A DNA stretch of 43,314 bases from Quinella sp. 2Q5. GTDB taxonomy: Bacteria; Bacillota; Negativicutes; Selenomonadales; Selenomonadaceae. Shown piece after piece: positions 33,696-43,005 of this stretch. The notes beneath the pieces were generated by a model that did no database searches, had not been told where the DNA came from, and was given only the letters and a program-made list of their open reading frames with translations. Made by a program: the position numbers and the translations under genes. The stretch's first letter is position 1. Every line of letters begins with the position of its first letter. Location of the stretch: contig JADEZQ010000014.1 in the NCBI GenBank assembly GCA_015206785.1, positions 1 through 43,314 of the forward strand, in the 5' to 3' direction.

Positions 33696-34049
33696 ATGCT
33701 GAAGAAAATTTTTTGCATCATCGTCGTGCTGGCGGCTCTCGTCGGCAATGCGTCCGCGGCTGAAGTCCCCATCGAAACCTACAGCAGCCGCGTCAAGTGC
33801 TACGTGCTGACGGAAACTTTCATCAACCGCACGCAATACAGAGACAACCGCGCCTTCAGCGTGGACGTGAAGTTCGTCGGCGCGGCGACGCTCGTGAACA
33901 ACTATTCCTTCCGCGAGAACGACGGGCTGATTTGGTTGAGCGTGAACGGCGAAGAGGACGGCGTTGCCAACAACGACGAGCTTGCCAAAAGAATTTGGAA
34001 CTTCGGCTTGAAGTATCTGGGCATGGATTACGAAGTCCGATACGACTAA
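33696..34049 (+). CDS. Small exported protein inserted between atpH and atpA
   Basis: A 117-residue protein with a Sec signal ([21 protein letters not shown]) and a mature domain of about 95 residues ([32 protein letters not shown]-like and [12 protein letters not shown] segments) that I do not recognise. There is one cysteine in the mature part. It starts 6 bp after atpH and ends 25 bp before atpA, both on the same strand, so it should be expressed with the ATP synthase. A periplasmic protein is not part of known F-ATPases. Its gene has an AAAATTTT block, which the conserved atp genes downstream of it do not. Confidence 0.8.
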   Translation: MLKKIFCIIVVLAALVGNASAAEVPIETYSSRVKCYVLTETFINRTQYRDNRAFSVDVKFVGAATLVNNYSFRENDGLIWLSVNGEEDGVANNDELAKRIWNFGLKYLGMDYEVRYD

Positions 34050-34074
34050 GCAATTGAGAGGTGAAGTATCACAC

Positions 34075-35598
34075 ATGAAGATAAATCCTGATGAAATCAC
34101 CGCGATTATCAAGGAACAGATTAAGAACTACAACGTCGATTTGAACGTTGACGACGAAGGCACGGTCATCGAAATCGGCGACGGCATCGCGCACATTCAC
34201 GGGCTCGACAAGGCAATGTCGGGTGAGTTGCTCGACTTCGGCGACGACATCTTCGGGCTGGTGTTGAACCTTGAGCAGGACAACGTCGGCGCGGTTATTC
34301 TCGGCCGCGACAACGAAATCAAGGAAGGTCACACCGTCAAACGCACGGGACGAATCATGCAAGTTCCCGTCGGCGAAAATATGATTGGGCGCGTCGTTGA
34401 TGCTCTGGGTCGCCCGATTGACGGCAAGGGATCGATTCAGACGACTGCCACGCGTCCCGTCGAGTTCAAAGCTCCCGGCATCGCTGACAGAAAATCCGTC
34501 CACGAACCTTTGCAGACCGGCTTGAAGGCAATCGACGCGCTCGTTCCCATCGGTCGCGGACAACGCGAACTTATCATCGGTGACCGCGGCACGGGTAAAT
34601 CCGCCATCGCCGTCGACACCATCATCAACCAGAAGGGGCAGAACTGTATCTGCATTTACGTCGCCATCGGGCAGAAGGCTTCGACCGTCGCGCGTGTCGT
34701 GAAGACTTTGGAAGACCACGGCGCAATGGAATATTCAATCGTCGTTGCCGCAACCGCCGCCGACTCCGCGCCGCTGCAATACCTCGCGCCGTATGCCGGC
34801 GTCACTATGGCGGAATACTTCATGTACGAGAAGCACGGTCATTGCCTGTGCATTTACGACGACCTTACCAAACACGCCGCCGCCTATCGTGCAATGAGTT
34901 TGCTGTTGCGCCGTCCGCCCGGACGTGAAGCTTACCCGGGCGACGTCTTCTATCTGCATTCAAGACTGCTTGAACGCGCGGCGAAACTTTCCGACAGGCT
35001 CGGTGCCGGCTCAATCACTGCGTTGCCGATTATCGAGACACAGGCGGGCGACGTCTCCGCTTACATTCCCACGAACGTCATCTCCATCACCGACGGGCAG
35101 ATCATGTTGGAAACGGACGCGTTCTACAGCGGCATTCGCCCCGCAATCAGCGTCGGCTTGAGCGTGTCGCGTGTCGGCGGCTCCGCGCAGATCAAAGCCA
35201 TGAAGCAAGTGGCGGGCACAATGCGTTTGGATTTGGCGCAGTATCGTGAGCTGGCGGCGTTCGCACAATTCGGCTCCGACCTCGACAAAGCGACGAAGGC
35301 TCAGCTTGACCGCGGCGCACGTATGGTTGAAACCCTCAAGCAGGCGCAATATTCACCGCTGTCCGTCGAAGACCAGGTGCTCACAATTTTTACGGCGGTT
35401 CGCGGATTTTTGGCGGACATCCCCGTCGACAAGGTCGTTCAGTTCCACGCCGACTTCATCAAGTTCATGCACACCAGCCACCCCGACATCGGCAAGAAGA
35501 TCGTCGACAAAAAGAAGCTTGACGACGCGCTCGAAGCCGAAATCAAAGCGGCAATCACCGAGTTCAAAGAGACCGTCACCTACAAGACCGAAGGCTGA
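34075..35598 (+). CDS. atpA: ATP synthase F1 subunit alpha
   Basis: A 507-residue regulatory nucleotide-binding subunit. Walker A is GDRGTGKS (169-176); [21 protein letters not shown] and the [14 protein letters not shown] segment are standard. ATG 34075 is preferred because GAGAGGTGA lies just upstream. Full length and uninterrupted. Confidence 0.98.
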   Translation: MKINPDEITAIIKEQIKNYNVDLNVDDEGTVIEIGDGIAHIHGLDKAMSGELLDFGDDIFGLVLNLEQDNVGAVILGRDNEIKEGHTVKRTGRIMQVPVGENMIGRVVDALGRPIDGKGSIQTTATRPVEFKAPGIADRKSVHEPLQTGLKAIDALVPIGRGQRELIIGDRGTGKSAIAVDTIINQKGQNCICIYVAIGQKASTVARVVKTLEDHGAMEYSIVVAATAADSAPLQYLAPYAGVTMAEYFMYEKHGHCLCIYDDLTKHAAAYRAMSLLLRRPPGREAYPGDVFYLHSRLLERAAKLSDRLGAGSITALPIIETQAGDVSAYIPTNVISITDGQIMLETDAFYSGIRPAISVGLSVSRVGGSAQIKAMKQVAGTMRLDLAQYRELAAFAQFGSDLDKATKAQLDRGARMVETLKQAQYSPLSVEDQVLTIFTAVRGFLADIPVDKVVQFHADFIKFMHTSHPDIGKKIVDKKKLDDALEAEIKAAITEFKETVTYKTEG

Positions 35599-35611
35599 GG
35601 CGGTGAGCTGA

Positions 35612-36721
35612 ATGGCAAACTTACAAAACATTCGCCGCCGCATCAAAAGCGTCAAGAACATCCAGAAGATCACCAACGCGATGGACATGATTGCGCGTTC
35701 ACGGTTCAACGCCGCACGTGAAGCCCTGCTGAGCAACCTGCCCTACGTCGAAAAGACGCGCGAAATTATGCGCCGAGTGATGACGCAAATGCGCGGGCAA
35801 GAATATGAGCACCCGTTCGTGAAGACGCGTGCCGAGCTCATTGCCGACCAAGAACATTCCGACGGAAAGTTTCTGTTCATCGTCATTGCGTCGGACAAGG
35901 GTCTTGCAGGCTCCTTCGCAAGCAACGTCTTCAAGTCCGCGCACGACACGATTGAATACGACGGCACCGAGGAAAGTTCTTCGACTGACGACGACGACGA
36001 GAACTTCCACAAGAAAAATTTCGACGCGCTAAAGAACGTCAAGCCCATGCGCGCGGCTCCCAAGCAGGGTCGTCAATACAAAGCGACCGGCGGCATGGCG
36101 AAGGCTTCTGCACACGGCGGAGCGGTCTCAAGCGGCGCGAACGTCTCCGTTGCCCGCGAATACAACGACGCGGCTTACATCGACGGCATCGAACTTATCA
36201 CCGTCGGACGCAAGGCGACCACACATTTCCGCCAGCGCGGCTACAACATCATCAGAAGCTACCACGGCATCAGCGAGCGACCGCAATACAAGTTCGCCAA
36301 GGAGATTGCCGACCTGGTCATCGAACGGTTCAACAGCGGCGAGATTATCGACGTCACGCTGATTTACACGAAGTTCAAATCCGCCATCAGCTGTGTGCCC
36401 GACGACGTGACGCTGTTGCCAATCGTCACCGACGATTACGCAAAGGCCGCCGCCACGCTCAAGGAGGAATACATCTACGAGCCCGACGTCGTCACCATCT
36501 TGAACGACTTCTTGCCGCGCAGATTGGCGACGAGAATTTATGGCGCAATGCTTCACTCTGCGGCGTCGGAGCTGTCTTCGCGCATGAACGCAATGAGCAA
36601 CGCCACCGACAACGCTCAAGAGCTGGTCGGGCGACTCAATCTGTTCTACAACAAAGTTCGTCAAGCCGGCATCACCAACGAGATCAACGAGATTGTCGGC
36701 GGTGCCAATGCGCTGGAGTAA
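35612..36721 (+). CDS. atpG: ATP synthase F1 subunit gamma with a ~73-residue insertion
   Basis: A 369-residue rotor shaft subunit; usual length is about 285-295. The N-terminal helix (NIRRRIKSVKNIQKITNAMDMIA) and C-terminal helix (ATDNAQELVGRLNLFYNKVRQAGITNEI) are normal. Residues about 115-187, between the first Rossmann helix after SDKGLAGSF and the strand IDGIELITV, are an extra acidic then Gly/Ala/Ser-rich stretch (SSSTDDDDE, KASAHGGAVSSGANV) that looks disordered. The frame is intact across it, so it is not a frameshift. The insertion has no cysteine, unlike the redox insert of chloroplast gamma. Confidence 0.95.
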   Translation: MANLQNIRRRIKSVKNIQKITNAMDMIARSRFNAAREALLSNLPYVEKTREIMRRVMTQMRGQEYEHPFVKTRAELIADQEHSDGKFLFIVIASDKGLAGSFASNVFKSAHDTIEYDGTEESSSTDDDDENFHKKNFDALKNVKPMRAAPKQGRQYKATGGMAKASAHGGAVSSGANVSVAREYNDAAYIDGIELITVGRKATTHFRQRGYNIIRSYHGISERPQYKFAKEIADLVIERFNSGEIIDVTLIYTKFKSAISCVPDDVTLLPIVTDDYAKAAATLKEEYIYEPDVVTILNDFLPRRLATRIYGAMLHSAASELSSRMNAMSNATDNAQELVGRLNLFYNKVRQAGITNEINEIVGGANALE

Positions 36722-36734
36722 AGGAGTTTTCATC

Positions 36735-36968
36735 ATGAAACTCAAAGCGTTAACACTAACCGCGTTGCTCGTACTTACGTCGTCGCCAACCTTCGCCGCG
36801 TCCTTCGCGCCGCAAGTCGTTGCAATGGACGACCGCTACGACGATGATCCTTACGACGACGATCCTTACGACGACCGTTATGACGACGACCGTTACGACG
36901 ACGACCGTTACGACGACGACCGTTATGACGACGATTCTTACGACGACGATTATGGCGAACCGTATTAA
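36735..36968 (+). CDS. Tiny exported acidic YDDD-repeat protein between atpG and atpD
   Basis: A 77-residue protein with a Sec signal (MKLKALTLTALLVLTSSPTFA) and a mature part that is almost only repeats of [R/P/S]-Y-D-D-D, ending GEPY. The net charge is strongly negative. ATG 36735 is 8 nt after AAGGAG. It sits 13 bp after atpG and 24 bp before atpD, so it should be part of the ATP synthase transcript. Cation binding (Ca, Mg or metal) at the cell surface is conceivable from composition only. I know no homologue. Confidence 0.8.
   Translation: MKLKALTLTALLVLTSSPTFAASFAPQVVAMDDRYDDDPYDDDPYDDRYDDDRYDDDRYDDDRYDDDSYDDDYGEPY
36828..36950 (+). repeat. Coding tandem repeat (R/P/S-Y-D-D-D)
   Basis: About eight 12-15-bp units built on CGTTACGACGACGAC. 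Units in the middle are nearly identical, so copy number may vary between strains without frame loss when whole codons change. Confidence 0.9.
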
Positions 36969-36986
36969 CGCAGATAAAGGAGTTGA

Positions 36987-38402
<1,416 letters not shown>

Positions 38403-38405
38403 CCT

Positions 38406-38693
38406 ATGGCGACAATCCTGCTTGAGGTTGCCACGCCCGACAAAGGCGAAGTCTTTTCCGGCGATATCAACATGCTCATCGTTCGTTCCATCTGCGGCGA
38501 ACTGGGTATCCTGCCCAAGCACGCGCGGCTTTTGACGGAGCTAGTCCCGCACGTCATGAGGATCAAGAACGGCACCTCAGAGACTAAACTTTTCGTCGGC
38601 GGCGGCTTTATGGAAGTCACGCCCGAAAAGATCACCGTGCTTGCCGACAGCGCCGACTTCGACACCGAACGTGCGCAGGCAGGCATCAGCTGA
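38406..38693 (+). CDS. atpC: ATP synthase F1 subunit epsilon, C-terminal domain missing
   Basis: A 95-residue protein that contains only the N-terminal beta-sandwich (LLEVATPDKGEVFSGDINML, GELGILPKHARLLTEL, KLFVGGGFMEVTPEKITVLADSA). The usual protein is about 130-140 residues, the last 45 or so forming two helices that inhibit ATP hydrolysis. Here the frame ends at a TGA followed closely by a terminator, so the short form is real rather than a broken long gene. Confidence 0.93.
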   Translation: MATILLEVATPDKGEVFSGDINMLIVRSICGELGILPKHARLLTELVPHVMRIKNGTSETKLFVGGGFMEVTPEKITVLADSADFDTERAQAGIS

Positions 38694-38709
38694 ATCACGC
38701 AAAAAAATT

Positions 38710-38744
38710 TCCCCCAACGTCGTGAACGTCGGGGGACTTTTTTT
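38710..38744 (+). terminator. Terminator of the atp operon
   Basis: TCCCCCAACGT (38710-38720) pairs with ACGTCGGGGGA (38726-38736) with one A/C mismatch and a 5-nt loop, followed by seven Ts. Confidence 0.92.
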
Positions 38745-38759
38745 ATCGGTGATGCGTCG

Positions 38760-40145
38760 TTATCTTCTGTAAGCGTTGATGGGCTGATAGTGCTTCTTGA
38801 AGAATTCTTCGGCGACCTGTGGGAACAGCGCGTAGCTCAGGACGTCTTCGTCGGTGGGGTTGAGGAAGCCCTTGCCGATGAGTTCGTCTTTGAATTGCGC
38901 GAAGGTCTCGCCTTTGGCGTCTTCAATGGAGCAGTCTTCGATGATTTGGTCTTCGGGGATTTTGAGCGTCTCGGTGATGAACTTGCGGTCGACGGGAACG
39001 GGCGTGCGCCCGAATTTGCCGCGAACCATGTCCTTGAATTCGTTGGGAACCATCTTGTAGCGTTCGCCAGCCATAACGTTCATCGTCGCCTGCGTGCCAA
39101 CAATCTGACTGGACGGCGTGACCAGCGGCGGATAACCTGCGTCGGCACGGACGCGCGGCATCTCGTCGAGCAGGTCTTGGTACTTGTCTTCCATGCCCGC
39201 TTCCTTGAGCTGGTTGGCGAGGTTGGAGAGCATGCCGCCGGGGATTTGGAAGTCGAGCACGTTGACGTTGATGTCGAAGTAACCTTTGAGCCCGAACTCC
39301 TGAATCAGTTCCTTCTTGACTTCGAGGAAGTGTTTGGCAATCGGCGTCATTGCTTGGCGGTCAAGACCGGTGTCGCGTTCGGTGCCCGCCAGCATTGCGA
39401 CGATGGTTTCTGTGCAGGGTTGGCTCGTGTCGCTTGAGAACGGGCTAAGCGCGCAGTCGACGATATCAACGCCAGCCTCAATCGCCTTGAGGTACGTCGC
39501 GTGCCCGAAGCCCGACGTGCAATGTGTGTGCAGTTCGACGGGGATATCGAGACCGGCTTTGAGCTTGCGGACGAGGTCGTCGGCAGCATACGGCGCGAGC
39601 AATCCGCTCATGTCCTTAATGCAGACGCTGTGGCAACCCATTTCCTGCAGTTCCTTGGCGAGCTCAACGAACATCTCGTTGGTGTGGACGGGGCTGATGG
39701 TGTAGACGAGGCAGCCTTGAACTTCGGGTTTTTCCGGGCAAGCGAGAGCGGCCTTGATGGCGACGCGCAGGTTGCGAACGTCGTTGAGAGCGTCGAATAT
39801 GCGGAAGACACCGATGCCGTGCGCCGAGGCGTGCTGAACAAATTTCTCGACGACGTCATTGGAATAGTGGTTGTAGCCCAGAAGGTTTTGCCCGCGCAGG
39901 AGCATTTGAATCGGCGTGTTCTTGAGGTTTGCCTTGAGCTTGTCGAGACGTTCCCAGGGATCTTCGTCCAAAAATCTCAGGCAGCTGTCGAAGGTCGCGC
40001 CGCCCCACGCCTCCAGAGCTTTATAGCCGATCTTGTCCAGGCTGGAGAGCATCGGCTCCATTTGACGATAACGCATGCGCGTGGCGAGCAACGATTGGTG
40101 TCCGTCGCGCAAGACAGTTTCCATGATTTGAACCGGTTTCGCCAT
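38760..40145 (-). CDS. Biotin-dependent carboxyltransferase subunit (pyruvate carboxylase B / oxaloacetate decarboxylase alpha / transcarboxylase 5S type)
   Basis: A 461-residue carboxyltransferase. METVLRDGHQSLLATRMR opens the TIM barrel; CIKDMSGLLAP has the probable carbamylated lysine; VELHTHCTSGFGHA carries the metal histidines; the conserved domain that follows ends KKHYQPINAYRR. No biotinyl domain (AMKM) is present, so the biotin carrier must be another protein. In succinate-propionate fermenters such subunits move CO2 between pyruvate/oxaloacetate and methylmalonyl-CoA; which reaction applies cannot be told. ATG 40145 follows GGAGGAGG. It has a consensus promoter and a cre-like site. 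Confidence 0.9.
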   Translation of the reverse strand: MAKPVQIMETVLRDGHQSLLATRMRYRQMEPMLSSLDKIGYKALEAWGGATFDSCLRFLDEDPWERLDKLKANLKNTPIQMLLRGQNLLGYNHYSNDVVEKFVQHASAHGIGVFRIFDALNDVRNLRVAIKAALACPEKPEVQGCLVYTISPVHTNEMFVELAKELQEMGCHSVCIKDMSGLLAPYAADDLVRKLKAGLDIPVELHTHCTSGFGHATYLKAIEAGVDIVDCALSPFSSDTSQPCTETIVAMLAGTERDTGLDRQAMTPIAKHFLEVKKELIQEFGLKGYFDINVNVLDFQIPGGMLSNLANQLKEAGMEDKYQDLLDEMPRVRADAGYPPLVTPSSQIVGTQATMNVMAGERYKMVPNEFKDMVRGKFGRTPVPVDRKFITETLKIPEDQIIEDCSIEDAKGETFAQFKDELIGKGFLNPTDEDVLSYALFPQVAEEFFKKHYQPINAYRR

Positions 40146-40170
40146 GAATACATCCTCCTCCAAAAGACAT

Positions 40171-40184
40171 TGATAACGTTACGT
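40171..40184 (-). promoter_or_regulatory. cre-like operator over the transcription start
   Basis: TGATAACGTTACGT contains the palindrome TAACGTTA (40174-40181) and matches about 12 of 14 positions of the CcpA cre consensus; LacI-type regulators also bind such AACGTT centres. It covers the predicted +1 near 40180, a place from which a bound protein would repress. Confidence 0.45.
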
Positions 40185-40186
40185 CG

Positions 40187-40215
40187 ATTATAGGTTTTCC
40201 GTTTCGCAATGTCAA
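40187..40215 (-). promoter_or_regulatory. Consensus sigma-70 promoter of the carboxyltransferase gene
   Basis: A perfect TTGACA (40215-40210), a 17-nt spacer and a perfect TATAAT (40192-40187) on the minus strand, about 42 bp before the start codon. It implies high basal transcription. Confidence 0.92.
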
Positions 40216-40257
40216 TTGGCGCGGCGAAATTTATAAATGCCGATTATGCTACGATTT

Positions 40258-41547
40258 TCAGACGGCGGCGAAACCTTCCGCCAGGTCGGCGAGAATGTCG
40301 TCGATGTGCTCGGTGCCGATGGACAGGCGAATCGTCGCGGGGGTGATGCCCGAAGCCTTGAGCTCGTCGTCGGTCATTTGCGAATGAGTTGTGGACGCGG
40401 GGTGAATCACCAGCGACTTGACGTCGGCGACATTGGCGAGCAACGAGAAAATTTTCAGCGCGTCGATAAATTTCTGCGCAGCCTGAGCACCGCCCTTGAT
40501 CTCGAACGTGAAGATGGAGATGCCGCCTTCGGGGAAATATTTTTCGTACAGCGCGTGGTCGGGGTGATTGGTCTGCGCGGGGTGATTGACCTTGGCAACT
40601 TTGGGATGCGCGGCGAGGAAGTCGACGACCTTCAATGCGTTGGCAACGTGACGTTCGACGCGCAACGACAGAGTCTCGACGCCCTGCAGAATCATGAACG
40701 CGTTCAACGGAGAGATTGCCGCGCCCGTATCGCGAAGGAGAATCGCGCGGATGTACGTGACGAAGGCTGCGGCACCCAACGCCTTGTAGAAGCTGACGCC
40801 GTGATAGCTGGGGTTGGGTTCGACGAGCTGCGGGAACTTGCCCGACGCCGCCCAATCGAACTTGCCGCTTTCGACGATGATTCCCGCCAAAGTCGTGCCG
40901 TGTCCGCCGAGGAATTTGGTCGCGCTGTGGACGACGATGTCCGCGCCGAATTCGAACGGGCGAATCAGATACGGCGTGGCGAACGTGTTGTCGATGACCA
41001 GCGGAATTTTGTGGCGATGAGCGATGTCAGCGACGGCTTGGATGTCGATGAGCGTGGCGTTTGGATTGCCGACGGACTCGATGAAGATGAAGCGCGTGTT
41101 ATCCTGAATGGCGTCCTCGAAAACTTCAACGCCTTGGGTCGGGTCGACGAAGGTCGTCTCGATTCCGAAGTCGGGCAGCGTGTGTTCAAACAGATTGAAC
41201 GTGCCGCCGTAGATGGTCGTCGCCGCGACGATGTGTTGACCTTTGTGCGCCAGAGCTTGCGCGACATAGGTGACGGCCGCCGCGCCCGAAGCCACTGCAA
41301 GAGCCGCCGAGCCGCCTTCCAAAGCAGCCACGCGCCGTTCCAAAATGTCTTGCGTCGGATTCGTCAGCCTGCCGTAGATGTTGCCCGCGTCCTTGAGCGC
41401 GAAACGGTCCGCCGCGTGTTGGAAGTCGTGGAAGACGTAAGAGGTCGTCTGATAAATCGGCACGGCTCGCGCGTCGGTGACGGGGTCGGCGGTCTCTTGC
41501 CCAACGTGAAGCTGAAGCGTCTCGAATTTGTATTTGCGTTCGGTCAT
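40258..41547 (-). CDS. metY: O-acetylhomoserine aminocarboxypropyltransferase (sulfhydrylase)
   Basis: A 429-residue Cys/Met-metabolism PLP enzyme that makes homocysteine from O-acetylhomoserine and sulfide. ETLQLHVGQETADPVTDARAVPIYQTTSYVF is the MetY-type opening; YGRLTNPT, ASGAAAVTYV and the PLP lysine K211 in HSATKFLGGHGTTLAG are conserved. Length (about 430) fits MetY rather than MetB/MetC (about 380). It has its own promoter; the methionine route here would be direct sulfhydrylation. Confidence 0.95.
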   Translation of the reverse strand: MTERKYKFETLQLHVGQETADPVTDARAVPIYQTTSYVFHDFQHAADRFALKDAGNIYGRLTNPTQDILERRVAALEGGSAALAVASGAAAVTYVAQALAHKGQHIVAATTIYGGTFNLFEHTLPDFGIETTFVDPTQGVEVFEDAIQDNTRFIFIESVGNPNATLIDIQAVADIAHRHKIPLVIDNTFATPYLIRPFEFGADIVVHSATKFLGGHGTTLAGIIVESGKFDWAASGKFPQLVEPNPSYHGVSFYKALGAAAFVTYIRAILLRDTGAAISPLNAFMILQGVETLSLRVERHVANALKVVDFLAAHPKVAKVNHPAQTNHPDHALYEKYFPEGGISIFTFEIKGGAQAAQKFIDALKIFSLLANVADVKSLVIHPASTTHSQMTDDELKASGITPATIRLSIGTEHIDDILADLAEGFAAV

Positions 41548-41577
41548 GGTGATTCCTCCTCAATGAAACTTTCGGCA

Positions 41578-41606
41578 ATGATACTTCGTGGCGGCAATCG
41601 TGTCAA
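41578..41606 (-). promoter_or_regulatory. metY sigma-70 promoter
   Basis: TTGACA (41606-41601), 17 nt, TATCAT (41583-41578) on the minus strand, directly next to the T-run of the upstream terminator. The leader is only about 25 nt, too short for a riboswitch. Confidence 0.88.
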
Positions 41607-41607
41607 T

Positions 41608-41642
41608 AAAAAAAAAACGCCGGCAATCTCTTGCCGACGCGT
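41608..41642 (-). terminator. Terminator of the yopX-like/exported-protein unit
   Basis: On the minus strand ACGC, a 2-nt bulge and CGGCAA pair with TTGCCG and GCGT around a 4-nt loop, followed by ten Ts (A-run 41608-41617). Confidence 0.88.
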
Positions 41643-41655
41643 TTCAATTCGGAGT

Positions 41656-42213
41656 CTAGTTTCCGTGCGCGGTGCCGAAGGCGAAGTAACAGCCGACTTT
41701 GGCGCATTCGCTGAGGAAAGCTCTGTCGGTATCGTCCGCCACGTCCGCGAGCGCATCTTTGTCCTTGGACGAGTTGAAAATTTTTCCGTCCGCCAATCGG
41801 AACGTCTGATGTGTCGCTACGGCATTGGCAGGGGAAATTTTTTTGCTGATCGGGAAAATGTTCTGCTCCCAGACTTGCGAACCGTCCTTGGTCTTGCAAA
41901 CTCTGACGGAATATCTGTCCAGGAAGTAGGGCGCGTCGTTGTAGAAGGCGACGAACACGAAGTTCGGATCAGCCGCCACGCGCGCAGGGTCGTCGGGCGC
42001 AAGAGGCTCACCTTCGGCAAGCCGCGCCCGAATCGTCTGTTCGAAAAGCTCTGCGCTGTTCCAATCGCTCTTCAACACGGGACCTTTCTTCTGTTGAGCA
42101 GTGGTTTCAACTTTTTTATCGGGCTTAATTTTCGGCAGGTCGTAAGCCAACGCTTTGCCGCCTGACAGCAGGAAGACCATCAGCAGAGCCGCCGCCGAAA
42201 TTTTTCTAAGCAT
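41656..42213 (-). CDS. Exported protein of unknown function
   Basis: A 185-residue protein with a signal peptide (MLRKISAAALLMVFLLSGGKALA). The mature part starts with a Lys/Gln-rich linker and contains FVFVAFYNDAPYFLDRYSVRVCKT and WEQNIFPISKKI, with a FRLADGKIF segment and a C-terminal AKVGCYFAFGTAHGN. I do not recognise the family; it may be a small beta-rich periplasmic protein. ATG 42213 sits 8 nt after GGAAG; a GTG at 42222 is possible. The upstream gene stop (42219-42221) is just ahead, so the two are co-transcribed. Confidence 0.75.
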   Translation of the reverse strand: MLRKISAAALLMVFLLSGGKALAYDLPKIKPDKKVETTAQQKKGPVLKSDWNSAELFEQTIRARLAEGEPLAPDDPARVAADPNFVFVAFYNDAPYFLDRYSVRVCKTKDGSQVWEQNIFPISKKISPANAVATHQTFRLADGKIFNSSKDKDALADVADDTDRAFLSECAKVGCYFAFGTAHGN

Positions 42214-42218
42214 GCGAC

Positions 42219-42707
42219 TCACTTCCTTGCGACGAGTTTGGCTTCAAGTTCTTCCGCTCCGATTTCTTGCACGTCCTGTTCGTTTTTTTTTGGGACGATG
42301 GTATTCTGAATGAGCAGCTCCGGATTTTCGAATCGATTGCCCAAAATGCTCATCTTCCAGTTCTGGATTTCATATAGCGTCTGATGCATGTTGTTGCCGT
42401 ATTCGAGAACAAAACAGCCGCCGTGAAAGGTAACGACGCCAATTCTGCCGTCTTCAAGCGAGACGATGTCGTCTTCGTAAATTTCCTTGCCCGCGCTGTC
42501 GACGAGGCCGGTGAACTGTCCGATGGTTTTCGCGTCCACGCGGTAGCCCTCGTAGCCGTTCTCATAAACAAAGATGTGCGCTTGCGGACCGGGATCACCA
42601 TAAGTTCCGCGCTTAAGATAGAAACCGTAGATCCAAACGCTTTTCTCTTCGCCGCTGAATATTTGAAAAGTTTTTAAGCCGCGATATTTGATTTCACGTT
42701 CTGCCAT
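42219..42707 (-). CDS. YopX-domain protein
   Basis: A 162-residue protein. The opening REIKYRGLKTFQIF, then WIYGFYL, IGQFTGLVDSAGKEIYEDDIV and the strand pair GVVTFHGGCFVLEY match the YopX fold (PF09643), found mostly in phages of Firmicutes and of unknown function. No other phage gene is nearby. The C-terminal 30 residues are charged and helical. It is preceded by a good promoter and runs with the exported-protein gene. Confidence 0.85.
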   Translation of the reverse strand: MAEREIKYRGLKTFQIFSGEEKSVWIYGFYLKRGTYGDPGPQAHIFVYENGYEGYRVDAKTIGQFTGLVDSAGKEIYEDDIVSLEDGRIGVVTFHGGCFVLEYGNNMHQTLYEIQNWKMSILGNRFENPELLIQNTIVPKKNEQDVQEIGAEELEAKLVARK

Positions 42708-42756
42708 GAAAGGACACCTCCGACTTTATATAACAGATCAAAATTTCATGCCCGCA

Positions 42757-42787
42757 ATTATAACACGCAAGGAAATTTTTTCCACAA
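42757..42787 (-). promoter_or_regulatory. Promoter of the YopX-domain gene
   Basis: TGTTATAAT (extended -10; TATAAT at 42762-42757) with TTGTGG (42787-42782) at 19 nt on the minus strand. Confidence 0.65.
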
Positions 42788-42958
42788 GAGCTACGAAAAT
42801 TTTTATGTTTGTTGGCACGAGCTTCCCGCTGTCAAAAATTTTTACGCTGTCGGATAAATCGGCGGGCACCAGCGAGATAAAAATGTTTCAACCTTCTACG
42901 CGTTCACCTCCTCAATAGTCTCAAAATTTTCTTAAGCTGTCCTCATCTTCTACATGTG

Positions 42959-43005
42959 AAAAAAAAAACCTTCACGCCTTGAAAATTTTTTCAGACGCGC
43001 GTGAA
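42959..43005 (-). terminator. Terminator of the mtnP-like gene
   Basis: On the minus strand TTCACGC pairs with GCGTGAA (42999-43005 with 42971-42977), with an inner TGAAAA/TTTTCA stem, followed by GG and ten Ts (42968-42959). Confidence 0.8.

Noticed and set aside
35954-36172. Gamma insertion as a frameshift or sequencing error
   Set aside because: The reading frame and flanking conserved segments are continuous on both sides, and the insertion keeps genome-like codon use.
36735-36968. Metallothionein or toxin for the YDDD protein
   Set aside because: There are no cysteines and no toxin-like features; only acidity is visible.
41548-41655. A SAM or other riboswitch before metY
   Set aside because: The predicted leader is about 25 nt, too short for any known riboswitch.
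40237-42165. A 642-codon open frame on the plus strand opposite metY and the exported protein
   Set aside because: It crosses two genes, a promoter and a terminator of the other strand and has no recognisable domain.
42688-42918. A 76-codon plus-strand frame near the right end
   Set aside because: It overlaps the YopX start and promoter on the other strand, has no ribosome binding site and no family resemblance.
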